From Paenibacillus cymbidii (GTDB taxonomy: Bacteria; Bacillota; Bacilli; Paenibacillales; NBRC-103111): DNA of 64,000 bases. Positions 8,632-15,785 of this stretch are shown here, in pieces. The notes under the pieces are model-generated. The model ran no database searches, was not told the DNA's origin, and was given only the letters and a program-made list of their open reading frames with translations. The stretch's first letter is position 1, and every line of letters starts with the position of its first letter. Where the stretch lies: the NCBI RefSeq assembly GCF_004764705.1, contig NZ_SHLX01000001.1:620001-684000 (forward strand), written 5' to 3'. The position numbers and the translations under genes are program-made.

Positions 8632-9498
8632 TTACAATCGGAAATACACGTTGAACGGGTGGAGACCGGAATCGGCAGCGGGCGGCTCCGATGGCCCGAT
8701 ATAGCTGGCGAACATCGCGCGAAAGCCCGATGGCGTATAGCCTTTCAACGTTTTGAAGCAGCGCGAAAAGTAGCGCTCATCCTCGAACCCCGTCTGCTGC
8801 GCCACTTCTTTCACCGGGCTGTTGGTGACGGCCAACAGCCTGGCTCCGCGCTCCACCCGCTCCCTCACGATGTAGCCGCGCACGTTCATTTTCAGATGCC
8901 GCTGAAACGTCCGCGTCAGATGCGCATGCGACCAGCCGACCTGCTTCGCCACGTCCGCAACGGTGATCGGCTGCTCCAGATGGCTGGCAATGTAGCGGAT
9001 CGCGATCTGCAATTCGACCGGGAGCATCGCGGACGGCGATCGTTCCGCTTCGCCCGTCAGCAGCTCGCTGCACAGCGTAAACAGCAGCGCTTCGCTGCGC
9101 TCGACCCATTTGAACGGCCGGGCGGCGAGAAGACCGAGCAGTTCGTTCAGCAGCTTGGGGAATGGCGATGTGCCATCGAGCAAATAATGGCTTTTCCACG
9201 GATGTTGGGCCGCAAGCTCCCGTAGATGTGAACCTGGCTCAAAATGGACAAATTGCTGGCGAGCCGGCCGGCTGCCGCTGCGGATATAGGTGTGCGTAAT
9301 GTCGGGCTGCTGCACGACGACAAGGGGCCGATCCAGCCGAATGTCCAGCCCGTCCATCCGATATAAGCCGGCGGGCGGGTCCGGGAAATACATCAGCTCG
9401 AAATCGGGAATGACGCGCGTATAACCTTTGCCGGGAGGGAGCAGGAAATCGCCGGCCATTCGAATGACGGGCCATGAATTCATATCAAATACTTCCAC
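8632..9498 (-). CDS. AraC family transcriptional regulator
   Basis: This AraC-type protein has up to 288 residues, with an N-terminal arm/cupin-like domain (about 15-110) and a C-terminal two-helix-turn-helix domain (about 175-265; ITVADVAKQVGWSHAHLTRT, VKEVAQQTGFEDERYFSRC). Two starts are possible: GTG at 9498, or ATG at 9483, which has AAAGGTGG about 11 bases upstream and would give 283 residues. It is divergent from the isomerase/oxidoreductase pair at 9607-11475, the classic arrangement for a local regulator of that operon (inference). Confidence 0.88.
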   Translation of the reverse strand: MEVFDMNSWPVIRMAGDFLLPPGKGYTRVIPDFELMYFPDPPAGLYRMDGLDIRLDRPLVVVQQPDITHTYIRSGSRPARQQFVHFEPGSHLRELAAQHPWKSHYLLDGTSPFPKLLNELLGLLAARPFKWVERSEALLFTLCSELLTGEAERSPSAMLPVELQIAIRYIASHLEQPITVADVAKQVGWSHAHLTRTFQRHLKMNVRGYIVRERVERGARLLAVTNSPVKEVAQQTGFEDERYFSRCFKTLKGYTPSGFRAMFASYIGPSEPPAADSGLHPFNVYFRL

Positions 9499-9546
9499 CT
9501 TTTCTGCGATTGGCTATATTGGCTTCCCGGGCATGTCGTGGTTAAC

Positions 9547-9574
9547 TAGACATAGCGAACTTATCCAGTATACA
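9547..9574 (+). promoter_or_regulatory. Candidate promoter for isomerase-oxidoreductase pair
   Basis: TAGACA (9547-9552) and TATACA (9569-9574) are separated by 16 bases, between the divergent AraC gene and the isomerase start at 9607. Confidence 0.5.
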
Positions 9575-9606
9575 CCATCATTTCGCTTACAGGGAGGACC
9601 AAACGC

Positions 9607-10395
9607 ATGCATATGGGCATCATCAAGCCGCGGCAGCTGGCCAGCTTCGAGCAGGTCCGGTCGCTCGGGCTTTCGTACGTCGAATTTACGTGCAATGTGA
9701 ATGTGGATTTATCCGATTTTTTGGCGAGCGTTGCGGCGTATCGGGCGGAGTCCGAACGAACCGGCGTCGCCGTCGCTTCCATCGGCCGCTGGGGACCGGA
9801 CCGTGTCGCCAAGGACGGCTCGCTGATCGAGGAGGAGCTGCAAACCTCCTACCGCCTGATCGATGCGGCGCAGCAACTCGGCTGTCCGGTATTCGTGTGC
9901 GGCTGCAATTATGTCGAAGAGCTGTCGCTGTATGACAACGCGACCGCGGCGATCGCTTATTTTGCCAAGTTGATCGAATACGGCGGCAGCCGCAACGTGC
10001 GCATTGCCACGTACAACTGTCACTGGAATTCTTACGTGGTCGACGCGAACGCATGGAAGCTGATTCACGGCCATCTGCCGGAGCTGGGCATCAAATACGA
10101 TCCTTCCCACGCCCGTTACGCCGGGCAAGATTATTTGCAGGAGGCGCGCGATTGGGGGCATCGTTTCTACCATGTTCATCTCAAAGGCTCCGTCGTCATC
10201 GACGGCAAGCGGTTCGACGATCCGCCGGCCGGCCTCGACCAAACCGATTGGCCGACGTTCATGAGCATTCTGTACGCCCAGGGCTATGCGGGCAATTTGA
10301 GCATCGAGCCGCATTCCGCCACATGGAAAGACGAGCTGGGAGAGAAGGGCATCCGGTTTACGATCGACTATTTCCGGAAGCTGCTGTTTCAATAA
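9607..10395 (+). CDS. Sugar phosphate isomerase/epimerase family protein
   Basis: The 262-residue TIM-barrel protein is of the xylose isomerase-like/IolE-IolI superfamily. Metal-site-like stretches are visible: YVEFTC (about 24-29), IKYDPSHARYAG (about 159-170), HVHLKG (about 188-193) and LSIEPHS near residue 235. AGGGAGGA precedes the ATG at an ideal distance. It is followed 12 bases later by a Gfo/Idh/MocA gene, a pairing common in catabolism of inositols, rare sugars and their keto forms. The substrate cannot be told from sequence. Confidence 0.85.
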   Translation: MHMGIIKPRQLASFEQVRSLGLSYVEFTCNVNVDLSDFLASVAAYRAESERTGVAVASIGRWGPDRVAKDGSLIEEELQTSYRLIDAAQQLGCPVFVCGCNYVEELSLYDNATAAIAYFAKLIEYGGSRNVRIATYNCHWNSYVVDANAWKLIHGHLPELGIKYDPSHARYAGQDYLQEARDWGHRFYHVHLKGSVVIDGKRFDDPPAGLDQTDWPTFMSILYAQGYAGNLSIEPHSATWKDELGEKGIRFTIDYFRKLLFQ

Positions 10396-10407
10396 GGGGG
10401 GACCGGG

Positions 10408-11475
10408 ATGAGCGACAAATTGCGGCTTGGCGTCGTCGGGACGGGCGGTATTTTCCGCCTTGTGCATTTGCCTGCGTGGCTGAAGCATCCGGAAGTGGAA
10501 ATCGTCGCGCTGTGCGACATCGTCGAAGAAAAGGCGCAGGCGCTGGCGGACCAGTATGGCGTTGCGCGTGTGTACAAGCGGTACGAAGACATGCTGGAGC
10601 AGGAGTCGCTGGATCTGATCGACATCTGCACGCCGAATTTGTTTCACTCCCTTGTGGCGGTTGCCGCGCTGCGGGCAGGCGTTCACGTGATCTGCGAAAA
10701 GCCGGACGCCATCGACGCGTCGGAAGCGGAGAAGATGGCGCAGGCCGCGGAACAAAGCGGCAAGGTGCTGATGGCGATCCGCAACAACCGGTTTACGCCG
10801 GTCGCCGCATTTTTGCGTCGGTACGTGCAGGCGGGCCATATGGGGGACGTGTATACGGGGCGTTGCGGCTGGATCCGCCGCCGCGGCATTCCCGGCAAAG
10901 GCGGCTGGTTTACGACGAAGGAGCTGTCCGGCGGCGGGCCACTGATCGATCTCGGCGTTCATTATATCGACCTGGCCATCTGGCTGATGGGCAATCCGAA
11001 GCCGGTGGCGGTGTCGGGGGCGACGTACCGCAAATTCGACGGCAGCTCGTTGTCCGACTCGGTGCATAGCCAGTTCGGCGAAACGAAGGATACGGGGACG
11101 TTCGACGTGGAGGACTTGGCGACGGGTTTTATTCGTTTCGATAACGGCGCCACGCTGCAGATCGAGTTCAGCTGGGCCTCCAATATCGAGGAGGAGACGC
11201 TGTTTCTTGAGCTTCGCGGCTCGGACGCCGGATTAAGCTTAAAGAACGGCGAAGCGAAGCTGTTCACGGAAATCGAAGGCACCCTTTGCAACCTGGAGCC
11301 GCAGTTCAAAAAAATCGACTCCCAGCAGCCGCATGCGACTCAGCTGGCGCATTTCGTCGATGTCGTGCGGGGACGCACGGAGCCGGTCGTGACACCGGCG
11401 CAAGGAGTCGACATGATCCGCGTGCTGATGGGCATTTACGAATCGGCGCGTCTGGGAAGAGAAGTTGTCTTGTAG
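10408..11475 (+). CDS. Gfo/Idh/MocA family oxidoreductase (copy B)
   Basis: The 355-residue protein has an N-terminal Rossmann motif VVGTGGIF (GxGGxx), a CEKPDAID segment, and the C-terminal domain motif GGGPLIDLGVHYIDLAIWLMG, in which the His is the usual catalytic-region residue. AGGGGGGACC precedes the ATG. It forms a two-gene operon with the isomerase upstream and ends at a strong terminator. It is more distant from copies A and C than those are from one another, so it probably acts on a different intermediate. Confidence 0.9.
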   Translation: MSDKLRLGVVGTGGIFRLVHLPAWLKHPEVEIVALCDIVEEKAQALADQYGVARVYKRYEDMLEQESLDLIDICTPNLFHSLVAVAALRAGVHVICEKPDAIDASEAEKMAQAAEQSGKVLMAIRNNRFTPVAAFLRRYVQAGHMGDVYTGRCGWIRRRGIPGKGGWFTTKELSGGGPLIDLGVHYIDLAIWLMGNPKPVAVSGATYRKFDGSSLSDSVHSQFGETKDTGTFDVEDLATGFIRFDNGATLQIEFSWASNIEEETLFLELRGSDAGLSLKNGEAKLFTEIEGTLCNLEPQFKKIDSQQPHATQLAHFVDVVRGRTEPVVTPAQGVDMIRVLMGIYESARLGREVVL

Positions 11476-11513
11476 GAGAACGATCGGAACGGCCGCCGCG
11501 AATCGGGCCTCTG

Positions 11514-11543
11514 AAGCAAAACCCGTTGGGTTTTGCTTTTTTT
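11514..11543 (+). terminator. Intrinsic terminator after oxidoreductase B
   Basis: AAGCAAAACCC (11514-11524) pairs perfectly with GGGTTTTGCTT (11528-11538) around GTT, followed by a T-run. Confidence 0.92.
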
Positions 11544-11677
11544 GCATGCAGGGGCGCGCTTGTGAGAAATTTGTCAGAATCGATTGGTAAACTGGGTAAG
11601 GCAATAAGATTCCGGCGCCGCAGCAGCATGAGCCAAACAGAAGAGGAGCGGTTGCCGACGAAAGGATGGCACGAACG

Positions 11678-12037
11678 ATGAACGTACTGGTTGTCGACGA
11701 TGCCGCGTTTATGCGCGAAATTTTGAAGGACATATTGTCGGAGAGCGGATTCCATGTAGTGGCGGAAGGCTGCAACGGCGTGGAGGCCGTGACTTTGTAC
11801 AAGCGGCTGAAGCCCGATCTGGTCACGCTTGACATTACGATGCCGGAGATGGACGGCATTGAGGCGCTGGCGGCGATTCGCCGGCATGACCCGCATGCCA
11901 ATGTGATCATGTGCTCGGCGATGGGGCAGAAACGCCTGGTCATCGACGCGATTCAGGCGGGGGCGCGCGATTTTCTCGTCAAGCCGTTCAACAAGAACCG
12001 GGTGGAAGAAGCCATCAAAAAAGTGATGTGCGTCTAG
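11678..12037 (+). CDS. cheY: CheY-like single-domain response regulator
   Basis: The 119-residue receiver domain has all phosphorylation residues: D7 and D8 (acid pair), D52 (phospho-acceptor, LVTLDITMPEMDG), S80 and K102. Length and the MCSAMGQ and VKPF segments fit Bacillus-type CheY, which binds the flagellar switch. The ATG at 11678 is preferred because AGGATGG lies eight bases upstream; an ATG four codons earlier lacks spacing. No other chemotaxis gene is near, so this may be a stand-alone paralogue answering an unlinked kinase. Confidence 0.85.
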   Translation: MNVLVVDDAAFMREILKDILSESGFHVVAEGCNGVEAVTLYKRLKPDLVTLDITMPEMDGIEALAAIRRHDPHANVIMCSAMGQKRLVIDAIQAGARDFLVKPFNKNRVEEAIKKVMCV

Positions 12038-12040
12038 CAC

Positions 12041-12070
12041 TTGAATAAACTGAGCCACATCGGCTATACT
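12041..12070 (+). promoter_or_regulatory. Candidate promoter of the serS leader
   Basis: TTGAAT (12041-12046) and TATACT (12065-12070) are 18 bases apart, directly upstream of the T-box leader. Confidence 0.6.
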
Positions 12071-12076
12071 AATAAA

Positions 12077-12278
12077 AATATTGCCATCAAGCCAGTGAAG
12101 AGAATCCAACTCGGAGGCGTTTTCGCCAAGGGGAAGCGACCCTTCTCCCTAAGTTAACCGGACCCGCCCGTTAACGCGGAACTAAGTGGATTGAACAGAT
12201 CAGCTGTTCAATCAATTTGGGTGGCACCGCGAGAATATAGCGCTCTTCGTCCCAATCGGACAGAGAGCGCTTTTTGCA
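12077..12278 (+). promoter_or_regulatory. T-box riboswitch leader (serS)
   Basis: The conserved T-box GGGTGGCACCGCG is at 12220-12232. Before it is a perfect 10-bp stem III-like hairpin (GATTGAACAG 12190-12199 with CTGTTCAATC 12205-12214). After it comes a terminator (AGCGCTCT 12240-12247 with AGAGCGCT 12265-12272, then T-run). Uncharged tRNA-Ser would favour the antiterminator and permit serS transcription. The part corresponding to stem I (about 12090-12150) is short, and the Ser specifier triplet cannot be assigned safely; TCC at 12105-12107 is one possibility. Confidence 0.9.
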
Positions 12279-12310
12279 TTTTCATAAAATGAACAAAGGA
12301 GTGCGTTTCC

Positions 12311-13588
12311 ATGCTGGACATCAAATGGATCCGACAACATCAAGCTGAGGTTCAAGTGGCAGCCGATCGGAAAGGGATCCCTGTCTCCATCGCCCAACTG
12401 GTCGAACAGGACGACCACCGGCGGATGCTGCTCCAGGAGGTGGAGCGGCTTCGGCAAGACCGAAACCGGATTTCCCAAGAAATCGAAACCTTCCTTCGAG
12501 AGGGCGAGCTTCAACAAGCGGAGCAGCGCAAGCAGCTGGGTCAGGAAATCGGCCGTCGGTTAAGCGGGGTCGAGAAGGAACATCAAGCGGTGCAAAAACA
12601 AGTTAACCAGCTCATGATGTACGTTCCCAACGTGGTTTCGCCGGACACGCCCATCGGTCTTTCGGATCAAGACAACGTCGAAGTCAAACGGGCAGGCGAA
12701 CCGACAGCGTTTCCCTTCGAACCGAAGGATCATGTGACACTCGGCGAACTTCACCACATGATCGATATCCCTCGCGGGGTAAAAACAGCGGGAAGCCGGA
12801 ATTATTATCTTGCCGGTGCGGGGGCTATTTTACATCGGGCCGTGCAGCAGCTCTCGCTTGACTTGCTGGTCGCAAAAGGGTTTACGCTTCTCGAGGTTCC
12901 CTTGATGGTGCGGACGGAAGCGTTATTTCATACCGGGTATTTCCCGATCGGTCAAGAGCAAACGTATCGAATGGCCGAGGATGATAAATGGCTGGTTGGC
13001 ACGTCGGAGGTTCCTCTTGTGGCTTATTATGACAATGAGATCGTTGACGTAACGGAGCCCATCCGGCTGGCGGCCGTCTCCCTTTGCTTCCGGAACGAGG
13101 TGGGGTCGGCAGGGAAAGATGTTCATGGCCTTTACCGGGTGCATCAATTTTCAAAAGTGGAGCAAGTCGTGGTTTGCGAGGACAGTTTGGAACAAGCGGA
13201 GCAACTGTTTCAGGAAATAACGGCAAATGCGGAGGAAGTGTTAACGATGTTGGAGCTTCCTTATCGCATCATGGCTGTTTGTACGGGAGACATGTCGCAA
13301 AAAACATACAAACAGGTGGATATCGAAACGTGGATGCCCAGCCGGCAAGCTTATGGCGAAACCCACTCGTCATCCAACCTTCTCGATTTCCAGGCGCGCC
13401 GTTCCAACATCAGATATCGGGACAACAACGGGAAGGTGCGATTTTGCTACACGCTCAATAATACTGCCGTGGCTTCTCCCCGCATTCTCATCCCGCTTCT
13501 GGAAAATCACCAGGAGGAGGATGGCTCCATTCGCATTCCGCATGCCTTGCGGAAATATATGAATGGGAGGGAACGTCTTCGCCCGTAA
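12311..13588 (+). CDS. serS: Seryl-tRNA synthetase (T-box-controlled second type)
   Basis: The 425-residue class II synthetase charges tRNA-Ser. The N-terminal arm (about 25-100) is a Gln/Glu/Arg-rich antiparallel coiled coil that grips the tRNA. Motif 2 is FRNEVGSAGKDVHGLYRVHQ. Motif 3 contains NNTAVASPR, where housekeeping enzymes have NGSGLA-type residues, suggesting the paralogous SerS2 subtype known in some Bacillales. Codon and base use look less GC-rich than the neighbours, consistent with acquisition. AAAGGAG precedes the ATG. The gene with its T-box is inserted between carbohydrate modules. Confidence 0.93.
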   Translation: MLDIKWIRQHQAEVQVAADRKGIPVSIAQLVEQDDHRRMLLQEVERLRQDRNRISQEIETFLREGELQQAEQRKQLGQEIGRRLSGVEKEHQAVQKQVNQLMMYVPNVVSPDTPIGLSDQDNVEVKRAGEPTAFPFEPKDHVTLGELHHMIDIPRGVKTAGSRNYYLAGAGAILHRAVQQLSLDLLVAKGFTLLEVPLMVRTEALFHTGYFPIGQEQTYRMAEDDKWLVGTSEVPLVAYYDNEIVDVTEPIRLAAVSLCFRNEVGSAGKDVHGLYRVHQFSKVEQVVVCEDSLEQAEQLFQEITANAEEVLTMLELPYRIMAVCTGDMSQKTYKQVDIETWMPSRQAYGETHSSSNLLDFQARRSNIRYRDNNGKVRFCYTLNNTAVASPRILIPLLENHQEEDGSIRIPHALRKYMNGRERLRP

Positions 13589-13621
13589 TGCCGCCCGTTC
13601 ATGCCGCAAACGCTTACGCGG

Positions 13622-13726
13622 ATGACCGAATCGACCATGCGGATGGCGGTATTGGCAATGCCGCAGGGGGCCCGTTTTCGATACACTGGTGTCAAATCGA
13701 ACGAAAGCGAGGCCATCTCCTCATGA
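13622..13726 (+). other. Conserved upstream block / possible 34-codon leader peptide (copy 2)
   Basis: This is the second copy of the block at 4517-4633. The first 42 bases share ATGACCGA, ACCAT, ATGGCG and GGCAATGCCG in the same spacing. Its reading frame (MTESTMRMAVLAMPQGAR...) ends at TGA 13724-13726, overlapping the oxidoreductase ATG at 13723 by four bases. Only a weak ribosome site is present, so its nature (peptide, operator or RNA) is unresolved. Confidence 0.35.
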
Positions 13727-14712
13727 CATTAAAAGTCGGCATCGTCGGAGTCGGCAATATCGGCTCCATCCACGCAGGCGTGTACAAGGACAACCCGAAC
13801 ACCGAAATCGTCGCCGTTTGCGACATCGTCAAGGAGAAGGCGGACGCCGCCGCCGCCAAGTTCGGCGGGCAAGCGTTCTATAGCGTGCAGGAAATGCTGG
13901 CCAGCGGCATCAAGCTCGATGCGGTAAGCGTCGCAACGAAGGGCGAAGAGAACGGCGGCGAGCACTATGCGCCAACGATGGAGCTGCTGCGCGCCGGCAT
14001 TCCGGTGCTGGGCGAGAAGCCGATCTCCAACAAAATCGCCGAAGGCGAAGAAATGGTGGCGCTTGCCGCGGAGAAACGCATCCCGTACGCCGTCAACCTC
14101 AACCACCGGTTTACGCCGGCGGCGCTGCGCGCCAAAGGGTGGGTTAACGAAGGAAGACTCGGCGCGCTGCATATGATTAACATGCGCATGTGGATCAACA
14201 ATCCGGTGGAAACGTCGCCGTGGTTCCATCTGCGCGCGCTTCATCCGCATTCGTTCGACGTCATTCGTTACTTCTGCGGCGATGTGAAGAAAGTATCGGC
14301 GTTCATGATGAAAGGCGAAGGTCGGGCGATTTGGTCCAACACGCAAGTGATTATGCAGTTTGAGAATGGCGCGATCGGCAACCTCGTCGGCAGTTACGAC
14401 GCCGGCTCGAGCTACGGGCTGGAGCGCTGCGAAGTGGTCGGCTCGAAAGGCCGCTTCGTGCTGGAAGATGCGTGCGAGGAGCTGACCTTCTATCCGCGGC
14501 ACAGCATCGAGACGGAATCCTACAAGTACCTTGGCGGCATGCGTTCGTTCGGCGAAACGTTCAAAAGCCGGATCAACGACTGGGTCGATCAACTGGTCGC
14601 CGGTGCATCGTACGACAGCATCAACGGCTCCGGTCAGGATGCGCTGAAGGCGCAGTACATTATCGAAGCGGCGATCCGTTCGTTCGAAACGGGCACCGTC
14701 GTAGATCTGTAG
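13723..14712 (+). CDS. Gfo/Idh/MocA family oxidoreductase (copy C)
   Basis: The 329-residue protein has a classical Rossmann GxGxxG (VGVGNIGS), a GEKPISNK segment, and a C-terminal domain sharing WFHLRALHPHS-DV-RYF with the protein at 4626. These two are clear paralogues. The start at 13723 fits the N-terminus of the family; GCGAGG lies about 11 bases upstream. It begins an operon with an isomerase and probably the two downstream sulfatase-superfamily genes. The substrate is unknown. Confidence 0.9.
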   Translation: MTLKVGIVGVGNIGSIHAGVYKDNPNTEIVAVCDIVKEKADAAAAKFGGQAFYSVQEMLASGIKLDAVSVATKGEENGGEHYAPTMELLRAGIPVLGEKPISNKIAEGEEMVALAAEKRIPYAVNLNHRFTPAALRAKGWVNEGRLGALHMINMRMWINNPVETSPWFHLRALHPHSFDVIRYFCGDVKKVSAFMMKGEGRAIWSNTQVIMQFENGAIGNLVGSYDAGSSYGLERCEVVGSKGRFVLEDACEELTFYPRHSIETESYKYLGGMRSFGETFKSRINDWVDQLVAGASYDSINGSGQDALKAQYIIEAAIRSFETGTVVDL

Positions 14713-14732
14713 GCGAAAGGGGAAACGGACCG

Positions 14733-15536
14733 ATGATTCGACTGGGCGTCAATTCGGTATTGTTCAAGCAGTTCGATTTTGCCACGGCGGCGAAGCATAT
14801 CAAGGCGAGCGGTTACGACGGCGTGGAAATTTCGGCGATCAAAGGCATGTGCGAACACCTTGAGCTCGATCGCTGGAAGGAGCAGGCGGCGGAGCTGAAA
14901 GCGATTTCGGCCGAATACGAGCTGCCGTTTCTGTCGATGGAGGTGGCGACGCTCGACGAAGAGCGGCTGCTGAAAGCGTTTGAAGCGGGGGCGGCCATCG
15001 GCATTCCGATCGTCAACGTCGGGCCGGGCGGCAAAAAAGACGTCGAAGAGGACGTCGTGCAGTCGATCGAAACGCTGGCCAAACGCGCCGAGCAAGCGGC
15101 CTCATTCGGAGTGACGCTGTGCGTCAAGGCGCATGTCGGCAACGCGATCTACAACACGCCGACGACGCTGCGGGCGATGGAGGCGATCGCTTCGTCCGGG
15201 TTCGGCATCGACATGGACCCGAGCCACATCCACCGCGCCGGCGAAAATCCGGAAGAAGCGCTGCCGCAAGTGCTCAGCCGCGTGAAGCACGTGCACATCC
15301 GCGATTGCCGCGGCCGCGAAGCCGGACCCGGTTCGATTGAGTTGCAGGCGTGCGGACGCGGAGACATCAACCTGGCCGCCTACTGCAAGGCGATGGTCGA
15401 CGGCGGTTACAACGGCCCCGTTGTGCTGGAAGTGATCGGCGCCAAGGAGGAGCATTCGTTGGCTCAGGTGTCGATTGTGGCGGCGGAAAGCTACGGTTAT
15501 TTGAACGCGATTCTGAAGTCGCTCGGCGCAAGGTAA
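14733..15536 (+). CDS. Sugar phosphate isomerase/epimerase family protein
   Basis: The 267-residue TIM-barrel protein (xylose isomerase-like/IolE-like). Visible metal-site stretches are GYDGVEISA (Glu), FLSMEVATL, FGIDMDPSHIHRAGE (Asp, His), VKHVHIRDCRGRE (His, Asp) and PVVLEVIG (Glu). AAAGGGG precedes the ATG by about ten bases. It lies 20 bases behind oxidoreductase C, so an oxidise-isomerise pathway step pair is likely. Confidence 0.88.
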   Translation: MIRLGVNSVLFKQFDFATAAKHIKASGYDGVEISAIKGMCEHLELDRWKEQAAELKAISAEYELPFLSMEVATLDEERLLKAFEAGAAIGIPIVNVGPGGKKDVEEDVVQSIETLAKRAEQAASFGVTLCVKAHVGNAIYNTPTTLRAMEAIASSGFGIDMDPSHIHRAGENPEEALPQVLSRVKHVHIRDCRGREAGPGSIELQACGRGDINLAAYCKAMVDGGYNGPVVLEVIGAKEEHSLAQVSIVAAESYGYLNAILKSLGAR

Positions 15537-15550
15537 CGATCAGAAATGCG

Positions 15551-15760
15551 TGTTCAAAAAGCCGGCTTTTCAGCACCGAGAAGGTTGCGAGAACCTGAAG
15601 AAGGAGTAGCGGAGTTTAGGCAAAACCCTATATAGGGAGTCTAGCTTGCTAAACTCTCCCCGCTAACGAAATGAGCAACGGACTTCGAGGGTGAACGCAA
15701 GATTCGATGTCGAATATGCTTCATGATTAGCTTCGTGATCAAAAGTCGGCTTTTTGAACA
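15551..15760. repeat. 210-bp structured element with 20-bp terminal inverted repeats
   Basis: TGTTCAAAAAGCCGGCTTTT (15551-15570) and AAAAGTCGGCTTTTTGAACA (15741-15760) are inverted copies with one mismatch. Inside, GAGTTTAG (15612-15619) pairs with CTAAACTC (15649-15656) around the 12-bp palindrome CCCTATATAGGG (15626-15637). No reading frame of note is present. It resembles a MITE or a dispersed structured repeat, inserted between the isomerase and sulfatase-like genes. No target duplication is obvious. Confidence 0.7.
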
Positions 15761-15785
15761 ACCTCTAGAAAGGATGGGTGAACCC

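Noticed and set aside
15551..15760. Complete transposon
   Set aside because: Inverted ends are present but there is no transposase and no clear target duplication, so only a non-autonomous element or structured repeat is supported.
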